Origin: Augochlora pura
Lineage: Eukaryota; Arthropoda; Insecta; Hymenoptera; Halictidae
Length of the DNA stretch: 64,000 nt
Reading direction: 5' to 3'
NCBI RefSeq assembly: GCF_028453695.1
Contig: NC_135777.1
Location: forward strand, 2,666,001 to 2,730,000
The notes beneath the pieces were generated by a model. It was not told the origin of the DNA, did no database searches, and was given only the letters and a program-made list of their open reading frames with translations. The position numbers were made by a program, and so were the translations under genes. Position 1 is the first letter of the stretch. Each line of letters starts with the position of its first letter. Positions 35,787 through 46,765 of the stretch are shown piece after piece.

Positions 35787-36940
35787 TCAACACTAAACCT
35801 ACCGACATTTCATGTATAACTACTCCTACCATGAGCGGTCAAATGACCGCTTCAAAAAAAAAACATATGTATCTTAATATAGAAAGAGATTTTAGCCAAT
35901 TGGATAGTAAACAAAATATTTTTCTGGTGCTACGATAAAAACCCGCTCCCCGTTTTTCTATTTAGAAAGTTTTATTTACCTTTCCTCACATTTTTTACAA
36001 ATTACAGCATTTCGTATTGCACATTTTCCACATACGTATTTTTTACATTTTATACAAATGTTGACAGTAAAAATCAGTTAGTGCATATTAAAGTAGAGAC
36101 TTTACCCTTTAAAACCTGCTAAACCCCATTGTTTTACCGTTTTTGGAAAAAAAGATACAGCTTCTTCAAAATGAATATCGAAATTACAGCCTATTTAAAT
36201 CGGACTCCACGGGCCGATTTTGGCCTCCTGGCTTTCCGAACGTTTTCGGTGCTCTCGAAGGGTCAAGTTAACAAACGACTAGGGCAAACTAAAGAGGAGA
36301 CTTTGCTCTACAAAACACGGTAATTTTCATTATTGTATGGTTTTTTTTTAACAGAGTTACGATAGTTCAAAGTATAACAATATTTCGAGTCCAAGAGGCA
36401 TCGCTTCACCCACGATTTTCAATATTTTTCAATATCTTTCAGGTCGACAGTAAAAATCAGTTAGTACATATTAAAGTAGAGACTTTATCCTTTAAAACCT
36501 GCTAAGCCCCATTGTTTTGCCGTTTTTGGAAAAAAAGATACAGCTTCTTGAAAATGAATATAGAAATTACAGCCTATTTAAATCGGACTCTTATTGACTT
36601 TACAATATCTTATTTGACAAGATTTCCGTCCAGAAGAATCTTTAACTGTGCTTATAATTGTTTTTGATGAACATTCTTTGCTTAGCTGTCTCTCATTCTG
36701 ATATTCGGTCCCAAGCTCTTCTGCCAAATGAAATAAAAATTCTTGCCTCGATATTTCTTCACCTATCGTTTCTTTATATAAAATCCAAGTAAAAAGAGTA
36801 AAAACTAAAATATAAAAACATAAATCAAACAGGGCAAAATATTGGGACCAGAAATACAAAAAATTGTAAATCATATCACAAAATATTGTTAGCTCTGTTG
36901 ATATAGCGACGAATTGCGACGCTATATGTGTGGTATGCAC
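35787..36940 (-). pseudogene. piggyBac-like transposase, C-terminal remnant with 3' element end
   Basis: The frame at 36940-36580 contains YKETIGEEISRQEFLFHLAEEL, typical of the last helical part of piggyBac transposases, then GRKSCQIRYCK. It is broken by a 528-bp insertion. At 36062-35978 the same frame resumes with CIKCKKYVCGKC and CKKCEER and then a stop. This is the cysteine-rich zinc-binding domain that in piggyBac binds the element ends. The DDD catalytic core and N-terminus are gone, leaving roughly 150 of an expected 500-600 residues. About 190 bp past the stop is a degraded 3' end: TCAA (35787-35790), CACTAAACCTACCGAC, then the palindrome AGCGGTCA-AA-TGACCGCT (35834-35851). Identification is by motif recognition only. 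Confidence 0.85.
36066..36593. mobile_element. 528-bp insertion with 142-bp direct terminal repeats
   Basis: It is flanked by TTGAC at 36061-36065 and 36594-36598. Removing it with one TTGAC copy restores the host transposase frame exactly. The two direct repeats (36066-36207 and 36449-36590) start AGTAAAAATCAGTTAG and end AAATCGGACTC, and differ at only a handful of bases. The 241-bp centre has no coding capacity. Direct terminal repeats plus a 5-bp target duplication suggest an LTR-type miniature (TRIM-like) element, but the termini are not TG...CA, so the class is open. Confidence 0.75.
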
Positions 36941-38289
36941 TGGTATGCACTGTATGAATGGACAACCTCGAGAAACTCTATAAAAATATACATAGAAGCA
37001 AAAAATCTCTGCACCCCTAAAATGAAATGATCAAGTTAATTATAAACTTTCACCCCGCGCCCTATCTTTCTAAAATTGTGAAAGATAACGCCATTATCAC
37101 GTTCCCAAATCCTTGTGAGATACTCCAAAATGCACCGATGCATATAAGCGACGTTCCAGTGTATGTTCCATGGGAAACGTTTCGGTGTACCAATCGAATT
37201 CGAACAATGGAGCAGAATCTTCCACCTCTTTCGGTAATCGAGCGTGCCGGGGCCGCTAAAAAAATTAGCACCGCGGCAAGCGAATTCGGTAACGGAAATC
37301 CGATTTCGGCAAATTCGCCGGTGATTACGCAAACAGTGGCGCGACGAGAGCCAATGATACGTGTCCGAGCACGCGTCGCGTTATTAAGACGCGCGGCCCG
37401 ACGCGCGTCGCGTCCGTTTGATCGGCTCGCGGCCGGCGGCAGCGCGGGAGGGACCGCCGAAAATTGCGTCGAATAATTTACGAGCGATTTTGCATATTTC
37501 ATGAATCCCTCTATCATTCGGGGGAACCGGCGGCTGTAAATACGCCGGCGTACAGGCGCGCGGATCCATACTTTGATGTTTAACGGGGGGATGCCGATCA
37601 ACGGCGAGCGCCGCGCGCCGGCCTCGTCCGCGAGGTATCCAATCCTTGAAATTAGATTTCCATTTAAATCCGTATCCCGGCTAATTCTATCGTATCGATG
37701 GCTCTCGCGTCCCCTAACAGCTCCAAACTTCGCTAAATTGGGCATAAATCCGCGGGGCCGAGTGATCCCCGCGGTCCAGGAACCCGCTCGAACGTGATCG
37801 CAAACATGGCCGCCGCCGCCGTCGCTCCGTGTGCGCGTCAAAGTTGAACGAGATCCATTTCCGTCCCGACTTTAATTCGTGCCGCGGCTCCTGACACGGA
37901 AATATCGTGGATTACGATGCTATTATCGTGGATAAGGTACAAGAGAAGAGCTGACTCTTAATGTAGTTTTTTTCAATTAAGAAATGGCGCTTCGGGAGAT
38001 CCATTTCCGTGTCTCTCGTTACTTAAATCACTTTGGTAATCTTTAGAAACAATTTCAAAGATAAAGTAATTTGCTAGCTACTTCGAAAAATCAATTATTA
38101 GGAACATTAAATAATTAGAAGTAACCGAAATTATCGATCAATATTGATCTATTACGGGAACTGTAAAGTAATGTTTTTTTTTTACATTAACTTCATACAT
38201 ATAAATTTTCAACAGTCATGTGATCATCCTCGTCATCTACAACCTTCCGTTATCTATTTTGCAAATGTCCAATCCTGTAACCAAACAAC
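36941..38289. other. Non-coding stretch
   Basis: GC-rich at 37200-37850. The 259-codon minus-strand frame (37062-37841) is the longest in this part but shows no domain and overlaps long frames on the other strand. Nothing else recognised. Confidence 0.4.
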
Positions 38290-38525
38290 AATATTGTTAT
38301 CAAAGAAAAATTGTAAAATGTACCGAATTTTCTCTACGTTGACTTCCATTTTTAACACTCTGTAGCTGGAAATTGAATGGACCAAACAAATAACGGGAAA
38401 AGAATTTTTGCAGTGCGAAATTAATAAAATAAATCTGAAATTGTTTGATCCATACTTTAACAGATATCGATCACTACAGTCTACCGAAAAAATAATGGAT
38501 CTATTTTTCCCCATCCTAATATTGA
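38290..38525. repeat. Dispersed repeat family A, copy 2
   Basis: Second copy of the repeat at 1-245, same orientation, sharing ACCGAATTTTCTCT, GTTGACTTCCATTTTT and TACTTTAACAGATATCGATCA. Compared with copy 1 it lacks about 20 bp in the middle (the CACCTTTCCAACGAGC part). Because both outer limits are visible here, it bounds the family: similarity fades near 38290 and 38525. Confidence 0.75.
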
Positions 38526-39774
38526 GACGTGTCAACTATGAAAAATCATTCAACTATGAAAAATCTCGGAGATGCGGACGAAAACTTGAAGCAGCAGTGA
38601 TACAACTATCAAGAGGTGCAAGCCTGATCTAATGCCTCGGTGAGTTCGAAGACAACATCTTGACTCCCTGTCGGCCGTAAAGAATTTTGATATCTGATAT
38701 TTGTTAAAGTAAAGATTCGCCAACATCTCCATAAAATTATACAGAAACATCTAAAACTTATCGATTGAACGAATCGATAACGAAAACGAAAACTCGACAG
38801 CGAGGGATCCTAAAATTAGCCGCTGAGACACCGTCGACGTTACTTTTTAAAGCACTTCTTGCACAGTAGTTGTCGAGCACGCCTCAGCGAAGGAAGCGAG
38901 CGTCCGCTTTATCGTAGACTATTTCGCTCGAGTACCTCCCGGCTCTAATTAACCTCCATTCAATCAACCGCACCGGCAGCTCCGCCGTGCCTAATCGACT
39001 GCAGTCGGGGAAGTGGCGTGTTTGTTTTATTTACAAGTCAAGGATAGCCTGGCGAACGTATTTTTCCGCGAGATAGAAAACGCTTGTCGAACGGTGGCAG
39101 TTTACACTCCGGAGGCGTTGGCCCGTCGCGTCGGAGTCCGACGAGATCCCCGCTTTCTTACGACTCCGTCGGGGGAGCACGGTGGCGTCTGTATTTCCTG
39201 GTATCGACGCAGCGTTTCAAATTAAATTCCGGACCGCGCGGAACTGAAGAGACGTCGATCAGTCGAAAGGGTCAAAATACGCTGGATATTCTAATTTCAG
39301 TGCTTCCTTGCTGCTTAGTATTTTCTATGCTGTATTGGTGTATCTAGAGATTGTTTGTGTCAGGCTGATTTATGAATTTTTGTAGCGAGGATGCTCCGAC
39401 GTATTTTCTACGAGACCGCTTAACATTATACTCACATTTCTTTATTATATTGTACTGTGCTTTGCTTATTATATTGTGTTTCTTTGCGTTATTGTTTAGT
39501 ATGTTTCCTAATACTGTTTTATATATTTCTTTACGCTGTATTATGCTATATTTCCTAATAGTATTTTGTACATTTCTTTATGTTGTGCTGTACTATATTT
39601 CTTTACAACTATAGTTTACTATATTTTCCATTTATACGGTTCTAAATACTGTATCATACTATATTTCATTATGGTATAATTTGCTATATTTCCCAATACT
39701 ACTTTTCACATTTCTTCATGTTGTATTATATTACATTTTTTTATTCTATAATCTGCTGTATTTTCTAACAGTGT
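38526..39774. other. Non-coding stretch
   Basis: GC-rich at 38880-39260; then a T-rich degenerate repeat at about 39425-39770 with TTTCTTTA-TATTATATTGT motifs at irregular 50-bp spacing. No gene. Confidence 0.45.
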
Positions 39775-40372
39775 TTAACTCTTTGCGCTACGATCTCTTT
39801 CACAACTGTCTCGATTAGCACTAAAAATGATAATATATATTTATATATGTGAAAATGCGTAAAAGTCCACTTTACGTCCATTCTAGGTTTGAACATCTTA
39901 TACTTTAAAATATGTCTTTAAGACATTTTATTTCAGACGTTAAAACGCCAATCCGAGACGCTTTTAAGACGTCTTTAAAATCTTTGATATAGGACGTTTT
40001 TAAGGCATCTTTAAGACGTCTGAAATCCTTAAAATATGTGCTAAAAAGTAAATAAACTTAATAAACCTAAAATATATCTTAAGACATAAATGAGCTTAAT
40101 AAACCTAAAATATATCTTAGAGACATTAATGAGCTTAATAAACTTAATAAAATATGTCTTAAGGCATAAATAAACTTAATAAACTCAATAAAAATAAAAT
40201 ACGTCTCGAAGACGTCTCAAGTGTCCATACTTTAAAAAATTAAATAAATATAAATAATTATAGTAAACATAATCGACAAATAAGCAATAAATGTATCTTT
40301 GGAATCTGAATAATAGTACGTTAACAAATCAGTGACCCGTCATTTTGACGGATTCCGTAAATCTAGTGTTAA
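39775..40372. mobile_element. TTAA-bounded block, two unlike piggyBac-type ends
   Basis: The left end is TTAA (39775-39778), CTCTTTGCGCTACGATCTCTT, the same type as at 53414. The right end is TTAA (40369-40372), which read inward gives CACTAGATTTACGGA and, 17 bp in, the palindrome CCGTCA-TTT-TGACGG (40337-40351); this is family D. The ends do not match each other, so the block is probably two truncated or nested elements. Inside, 40045-40205 is a tandem array of AAACCTAAAATATATCTTA units with a step of roughly 40 bp. Confidence 0.65.
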
Positions 40373-41318
40373 AGATCTTAAATGACAGTACTCTCATAGA
40401 AAACTATCAGAAGAAAAAAAAATGGTAAAACACTTCTTAAACGAACAGACACCATTGACAATTGACATTTACTGAAACACGAGAGATCCTGTTTGGAAAA
40501 ATTGAGATACCGGGGCTGTAGTAAGCAAGAACATAATAGAATGTTTAAGAAAAGGGAGGCAGAGGCAGAGGTCGCCGACCGGCCCCGAGGAGGCATTCCT
40601 CGCGGCGTCGGTGAGTGCCCCGGGGGAATTTCGAAAGCGGATGGACGAGCCCGTAAAAAATTCCAATTTCCCGTGGCAGCCGGAGAGCGCGGAAGGCTCC
40701 CCGTGTCTATTTATAAAAAAGAACGGCCACGCATCGGCGGACCGCGTCGCCTGTCCCGACGACGTCAAGAAGTATCAATATCTTTTACGGCGCGACAGTA
40801 AAGCGTCGAATCGCCGCTCCGGTAACAGACGTTGTCTCCTATTTTATGCGTGAACCTGCTCGCCATATTTCCCGACAGCTGGCCCGGGCACCGGCGTGTG
40901 TCGATGCCTTCGCCACCGGTTGCCCTCCGTCGCCGTTCGAGCGACTTGCAGCCGATGCCCTCTGTCCACTCTGAATTCTTTTTGTCGTCGTTTAAACGGC
41001 ACAGGGCGAAAGCGCTCGCTCGGCCGCGCGCATTTCCGAGGTACACGTTGGCAGCCGGCGCCCCAACGCCGGTGATTTATCTCGCACGCATCACAAAGCG
41101 AGAATGGGAAACCCGCGAACCTGTCCCGGTGATATACTTTTATTATTTCACGGTTTAGGAAGCCCGCAGACCGCGTCGAGCCACCGGCTTCTCGACCGAC
41201 GCCCTTCCGCGGCCCTCCTACGCGCAGATTTATTGCCCCCGATGGTCCTCGATCGCAAAAATTGCTATGGGATGGCCTTCGTCAGCGCTGAACCGCCCTG
41301 GATAACGTTAACCGGATT
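40373..41318. other. Non-coding GC-rich block
   Basis: Overlapping frames on both strands without domains; nothing else recognised. Confidence 0.4.
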
Positions 41319-41783
41319 TTAACCCTTTGCGCTCCGCTGTTCCCTGTGAAGGGACATCGCGAGTCTAGTATACAACTCGGACGCCCCCTCTCAGGGGTCA
41401 TCTTCTTTTTCTTGAAAGAAAGGTTAGCGTGCGAGTATGCATACTGTAGAGATTATTGCTGGGAAAACTATTTGGTAATATAGCAAACTACATAAATAAC
41501 GATGAATAAGAATAACAGCAATAGTTTATTAGTAGTAGCGTGCGGCAACTTGCTACGACTTAAGCAACAACGACAACAACGATTATACTTAACAACGACA
41601 ACGCAATAACTTCTATATTCACGACTTTAGCTATAACAATGCACAATCTTTTCCGTCGGCCCTTCCACCCTTAATCAAGTTCAATCCTAAACTCAAAAAT
41701 AGCCGGCTAGGTACGTCCGTGTCATAAAGAATATTAGTGCCGGGCACTAACAACAATATTATAAATCAAGCCGGCTAGGTGTA
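41319..41783 (+). mobile_element. piggyBac-type left end plus AT-rich sequence
   Basis: TTAA (41319-41322), CCCTTTGCGCTCCGCTG, then TCCCT-GTGA-AGGGA (41341-41354) about 18 bp inside. No matching right end is seen before the next element at 41784. AGCCGGCTAGGT occurs twice, near 41701 and 41769, so the two flank about 70 bp. Confidence 0.55.
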
Positions 41784-41990
41784 TTAACCCTTTGCACTAG
41801 CAGCTATTTTAATTGCAACTCTAAAACAATTTTTCTGATATATGCTATCTGCATTTCACGCGACGAAGTGCAATTTATGCATATGAAAATGATTCTTACG
41901 ACTCGTGCAAACAAACAATTACACTTTTAAAAATTTTCTAAATCCAAACTTCGTATAAAATCTAGTATATTATTTAGTATGAAAATTATT
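41784..41990 (+). mobile_element. piggyBac-type MITE family B, right end missing
   Basis: TTAA (41784-41787), CCCTTTGCACTAGCAGC, then ATTTTAATTGCAACTCTAA and the block ACAATTACACTTTTAAAAA, aligning with the copies at 10410, 16626 and 31142. The right terminus is not found. Confidence 0.7.
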
Positions 41991-43285
41991 TTCTGTTAAA
42001 ATCGTGCCTTGAAATCCGCCGGATTTTCAGAATCTCCATCCACGATGACAGGATAAAATATAATCGCGCGATTGTGTGAATCGGCGCGCGATCAGGTGTC
42101 GTATTTATCAGATCCCGACTCGAACCGTCGGATCACGGTATAATCTATCCCGTAGCCAAGATAGAAAAGGTTCTTCCCAGCGATTCCCGCGATCCATTCA
42201 CTTTATTGTCCATTAATTCTCGCGTGTCGCGTGCATTCGTCATAACTCCCGACGGTGTCCGCGGTCTTAACAAGACCGTGGGATCCGTTCTGGCCGGCAA
42301 CATTCGAAAAAGCAACGCTTAGGACCCCGATAAATATTTAACGAGCATCTTGGACCGGGTCCAAGCTCGAAAGGGAAGGCAAACTGCCACTATCCAGGCT
42401 CCATTGATCATCGCGCAGGCTGTGTGTATCGAGGCCGGACCCGCGACGAAAGGGACCAGACGGTGGCCCGAGTCGATTCGGAGCGAATCTCTCTCTCTCT
42501 CTCTCCTCTCGCTGCTTCCTTCTGCTCCTTTTCCGCTCTTATTCTCCGGCGACTCGAGGATCCACGTGTCCCTGAACTGGGACGGGAACGCTCTCCAGGC
42601 GCCACTTCATCTCTTAGCGGCAATACGCCACGAAAAGTTGGACGCGATCGTCGAAGCGGCCGCCCTTGTCACAATCGATCCCATTTACTTAACTGGCACT
42701 CGAGAGGCGGCGTCGACGTCGACGGCGTCGCAAGCAGTCCCGGGTAGAACCCGTTTCCCCGGCCGCCCCCTTCGCGGGAGTGGCCCAGGAAAATGCCGGC
42801 GCCCGGTTTCCCTATCCGAGACACTCGATCCGCGAACTTTCCCCGGGCGATATTTGCCCCCCGAACCGTGTGACGAGGAGCTGACAGAGCACGCCGGCGC
42901 GATTTGACGCATCGGGATTTTTTGATAAAGAATGTTTGCCGCGATGCTCTCCGGGCAAACGTGTACGCTGTGTCAACCGGGCTGGGAAACAAATTGTCGG
43001 CGAATCGCCGCCGTCTACCACCGCGCCTCCCAGAATCGCGTCGACCGACGCGCGGCCTCTGTGCTGAGGAAACCCGAAAAAAATTCGATATCTGCTCCCG
43101 TCGCTGACGAGGAAATACTCGCGAGCGATATATTCATAGTCGGGGGTCTCGACCAGGGGATTGTTTGACGTCAGATTCGCGGCGTTGTTCAGCTTGTTTG
43201 GTTATCGGGTGGGACACTTGTATTAAAGCGAGACTGCGGATCTTCCCGCCGAAGCGAAATTTTCGCATACAATATTATTTTTTCG
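41991..43285. other. Non-coding GC-rich block with (TC)n
   Basis: A (TC)n run lies at 42488-42506. The 185-codon frame at 42350-42907 crosses it, has no recognised domain and overlaps frames on the minus strand. Confidence 0.4.
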
Positions 43286-43289
43286 CATA

Positions 43290-43600
43290 GACTCTATTAT
43301 GTAGTAATATAAACTAATATAGTAATATAAATTATTAATATAAACTTATACAATGATATAGTTTATTAATATAATCTTATATAGCAATATAAATTATTAA
43401 CATAAACTTATATAGTAATATAATTTATTAATATAAACTTATATAGTAATATAGTTCATTAGCATAATCTTATACAGTAATATAGTTTATTAATATAAAC
43501 TTATATAATAATATAATTTATTATTATAATCTTATATAGCAATATAATTTATTAATATAATCTTATATAGCAATATAATTTATTAATATAAACTTATAGT
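43290..43600 (+). repeat. AT-rich tandem array, 31-bp unit
   Basis: About ten copies of a unit made of ATATAGTAATATAATTTATT followed by AATATAAACTT. Steps of 31 bp are clear around 43406-43500. Variants replace AACTT with ATCTT or AGTAAT with AGCAAT. Confidence 0.9.
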
Positions 43601-46600
43601 TCGCTCTGTCGTACTCTGTCGGCTAAGTGCTATATTTGCCTGATCATTGACCAACCTCTACTACTTCACTGGCAGACAATTAAGTTCAACAACAATGAAA
43701 GCTCATCGAACAATTTACTCGCGTTTAAGCAACATTTAACAATATACTATCGTTCTTTAGAATCTGTTGGGACAGCGAGAGGCTTCTTATCTCCGCGATA
43801 AGACGACCGTAAATTCGCCTTGAAATACCGCGCGCTGAACTATACAATACTTCCGTCAGCTGCGAGAAAAAAGCCGTGAAACTTGCGCGATTTCTCGCGG
43901 TCGCGACGGGATCGCTGAAATATAGCCGGTAGCTGGCTTTGGCGCGCATTAAAATCAGACAAATCCCGGATAAGGAGCCACCATCCACGGTCCGGGGGCT
44001 GCTTCAATCGTCATCGAGTTCGGCCATTAGGGAAGTTTGAAAATTCGCGCTCGCGCGCGATTAGCGAGCCGGTGCACGATCGAACCTTCTTCTTACCGTA
44101 GAGCCGCGACTGTTCGGCCAGTCGGTTTGTTGCCGAGTTCCGTTGTTTTTCCGGCTGATAACACCGCGAGATTTCGCGCTGCGGGAGCAATTAATCAGTT
44201 CCGGGTCGGGGCTGCGTTTAAAAACGTCGCCGCGCGCGCGCGTATAATTTGCGGAAGAGTTAAAGCTACCGTGATAATTATAATCTAATTAATACGCGAA
44301 TCCAATAATTATTGTAATGACGCGAAACTGTTATCCGAGCCCGCCGATATATTATACGATTTCACCGTTGTATGAAATTAATTATTCCGCGGGTCCAATT
44401 ATCGCGATGCTCCCGGATCCAGCGCGAACGAATCGGCGCGGCGGCGATTCGATTCCGGCGTCCTGGAACAAGTATGAAATCGGCGGAGAAAGTATAGGGT
44501 ATCGAGCCGTGTGAACGCGGCCGAAAGTATCGCGGGTGGTCGCGTGAAACTTCTCGATTTTCTTGGGAACGATTTTTCTACGGGAACGAGAGGAACGCGA
44601 GATTCCTGACCGAGATTCGAGTTCCCCGGAGATTAATGGAACACCCCGCCGCTCCTCCCCGCTCCGGTCTCACGCACACGCTGCCACGTGCCGAGCTGGA
44701 AATGTTTTCGATTCATCGGCACGCGAGCGAAGTCTGGAATTCCGAATCGAATTTATTTGTCTCGCCTTGGGAACGCTAATTTAGGGCCTCGTTGTTTCCA
44801 CGGGACTATTGCCCCTCGCGAATTGCCGGACGGCGGGAGACGGCTTCCTCGCGTTGCCCGTGCTGCGTACAGAGAGTTCCCGTAACGTTTTATGGTGTTC
44901 TTAGGATATCTTCAATGGCTTTTTACCAGTAACTTTGTTATTTATTGTTGAGGTCAAAGTGTACGTATTTTTAAATATTAGACAGCCTTTAGGATGAAAA
45001 GTACCAATAAAATAGAAAGTATTGTTTATATATGTATAAAATAGATGAAAGAGATATTGTTTAGTACCTACTAATGGAGAATGAAAAATATAAAGATGTT
45101 AGTAGCTTTAGTTATAATATAATATCATGGTTTATGTATGTTTATAGTCTAATGATTGGTCGATGAAAAGTTAGCACGATATCGAGAACTATACTTAAAA
45201 TAGAATTATGCAGAATTTATTTTAGCTACGAAATTAATAAATAATACAGATAATATATTCCAGGAATCGCTGGTAGGACGTCCTATTTCAACTAAAGTAA
45301 TGATTAACTTTTTCACTCCGACATGCTCTCAAATAGAAACTGTGATTACAATTTCACAGCCGTGCCTAAAAGGTTAATAAATCACGAGGCTAACTAACAA
45401 TCCTTCTACCTTGTCACTTCTCATATATTTTAATATTGAAACAAACGTCGACTCGTCTACCAGTAACAAAACTATTGTAGTACAATATTATCTTATTATT
45501 ATACACCAAAATTTGGATCGACGAGAATTTGGACGATATTCTACAATAGTTGCGCGGTTCAACAACTTGTTAATTACTACTACGACAACTTATAAAAACA
45601 ACTTTCAACTTCGTACGACTTATCGAGACAAACGTCGACACGGCCACCAGTAACAAAACTCTTGCGTTCCCAACAAATAGAACGAATCCTGGGTCACAGA
45701 CGACTGCCCCGGTCCTCGCCAACACCTGCGTCGAATAGAAACCGAGACGAATTCTAGCGGCTAGACTCCGGTGTTTTGCAAAGCGAAAGCAATTAATTTG
45801 CAGCGGCTATCGCGATCAGACTTCCATTGCAGCGACGCGTACCGAACTCGAGAAAATCCGTCGCAATCCGGCACCACCGAAAATCCGGACCTAACTCACT
45901 GACAATATTCGTGTCCGGTTCAAATCTAATCGGATCAGGCTGAACCGAACTGAGATCCCGCGGCGTGGCGCGGCGGAAGGGGAAGAGCCGCGTTCCGTCG
46001 ACGTCGTCCGCGGCGGAGGCCGGCACGCCCGCATGGGGATTCTACGGCTTAAAGGCAGCCGAAAGGGCTTAGTTGACATTCAAAACGTGCGCTCATCGTT
46101 CCCTGCCGTGCACAATCGCGAGAACAAAACGGTTCCCCGGCCGTACCCTTGCGGACGGCGTCCGCGCCGGATTATGAAGACGGCGTGTTTCCGGTGTGCT
46201 TGTCACGTGACTCGCCTCTATGCACGGAACAATTAACCGGGCCGACACCGCGGGAAAACAGGACCACGCCTGGCGCCAGCATGTTTGGCTGGAGAAGCTC
46301 CTTTAAACAGTTAGTTGTAGTATACTCGACGTATATAGTCATTGCGAGGGACGAGTAGTAGTTGCTTAAATTGTGATCTTAATGGTAAAGAAAATATGTT
46401 TTGAAATTTCACGGTGTTTAGATTATTCTAAGGGTGAGTGAGAATAAAAAGTGGTGTCCAGTTCGTGACGTTTTTAAGCTGTCTTTACGACGTCTGTTAT
46501 GGTGTCTTGTTATGGTTATGTTTATCTGTAAACACTTGCATTGTAAGGACAGAGCGGAGTCGTGACGTAGATTTTATATATAACCTAGCAAGTATGAATT

Positions 46601-46675
46601 TTAAATATTTGTTCTTTATACTAAAGCTGGCATAATAAAACAAAGAAACACCTGGGTTTTCTTTCTATTTCTAAA
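43601..46675. other. Non-coding stretch
   Basis: GC-rich at 43790-44880 and 45660-46270, AT-rich between. A CG run lies at 44231-44243. A local echo of CAAACGTCGAC and CACCAGTAACAAAACT at about 45444-45475 and 45630-45662 indicates a small direct duplication. No gene. Confidence 0.45.
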
Positions 46676-46680
46676 ATTCC

Positions 46681-46765
46681 TAATACCGGTATTAAAACAG
46701 GTATCCCGGTATTAAGATCTAAAAATATCGAATACCGGTATTGAACTTTTGGTCCAGTATTGCAA
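46681..46765. repeat. Cluster of AATACCGGTATT palindromes
   Basis: TAATACCGGTATTAA (46680), GGTATCCCGGTATTAA (46699) and GAATACCGGTATTG (46729) lie within 70 bp; two are perfect 12-bp palindromes. Such motifs occur in ends of some hAT-like elements, but no terminal repeats or 8-bp duplications were found, so the origin is unclear. Confidence 0.5.

Noticed and set aside
37062..37841. 259-codon minus-strand frame
   Set aside because: GC-rich block with long frames on both strands, no recognisable domain, Arg-rich composition typical of translated CpG-rich non-coding DNA.
42350..42907. 185-codon frame
   Set aside because: Crosses a (TC)n run and overlaps several minus-strand frames; no domain.
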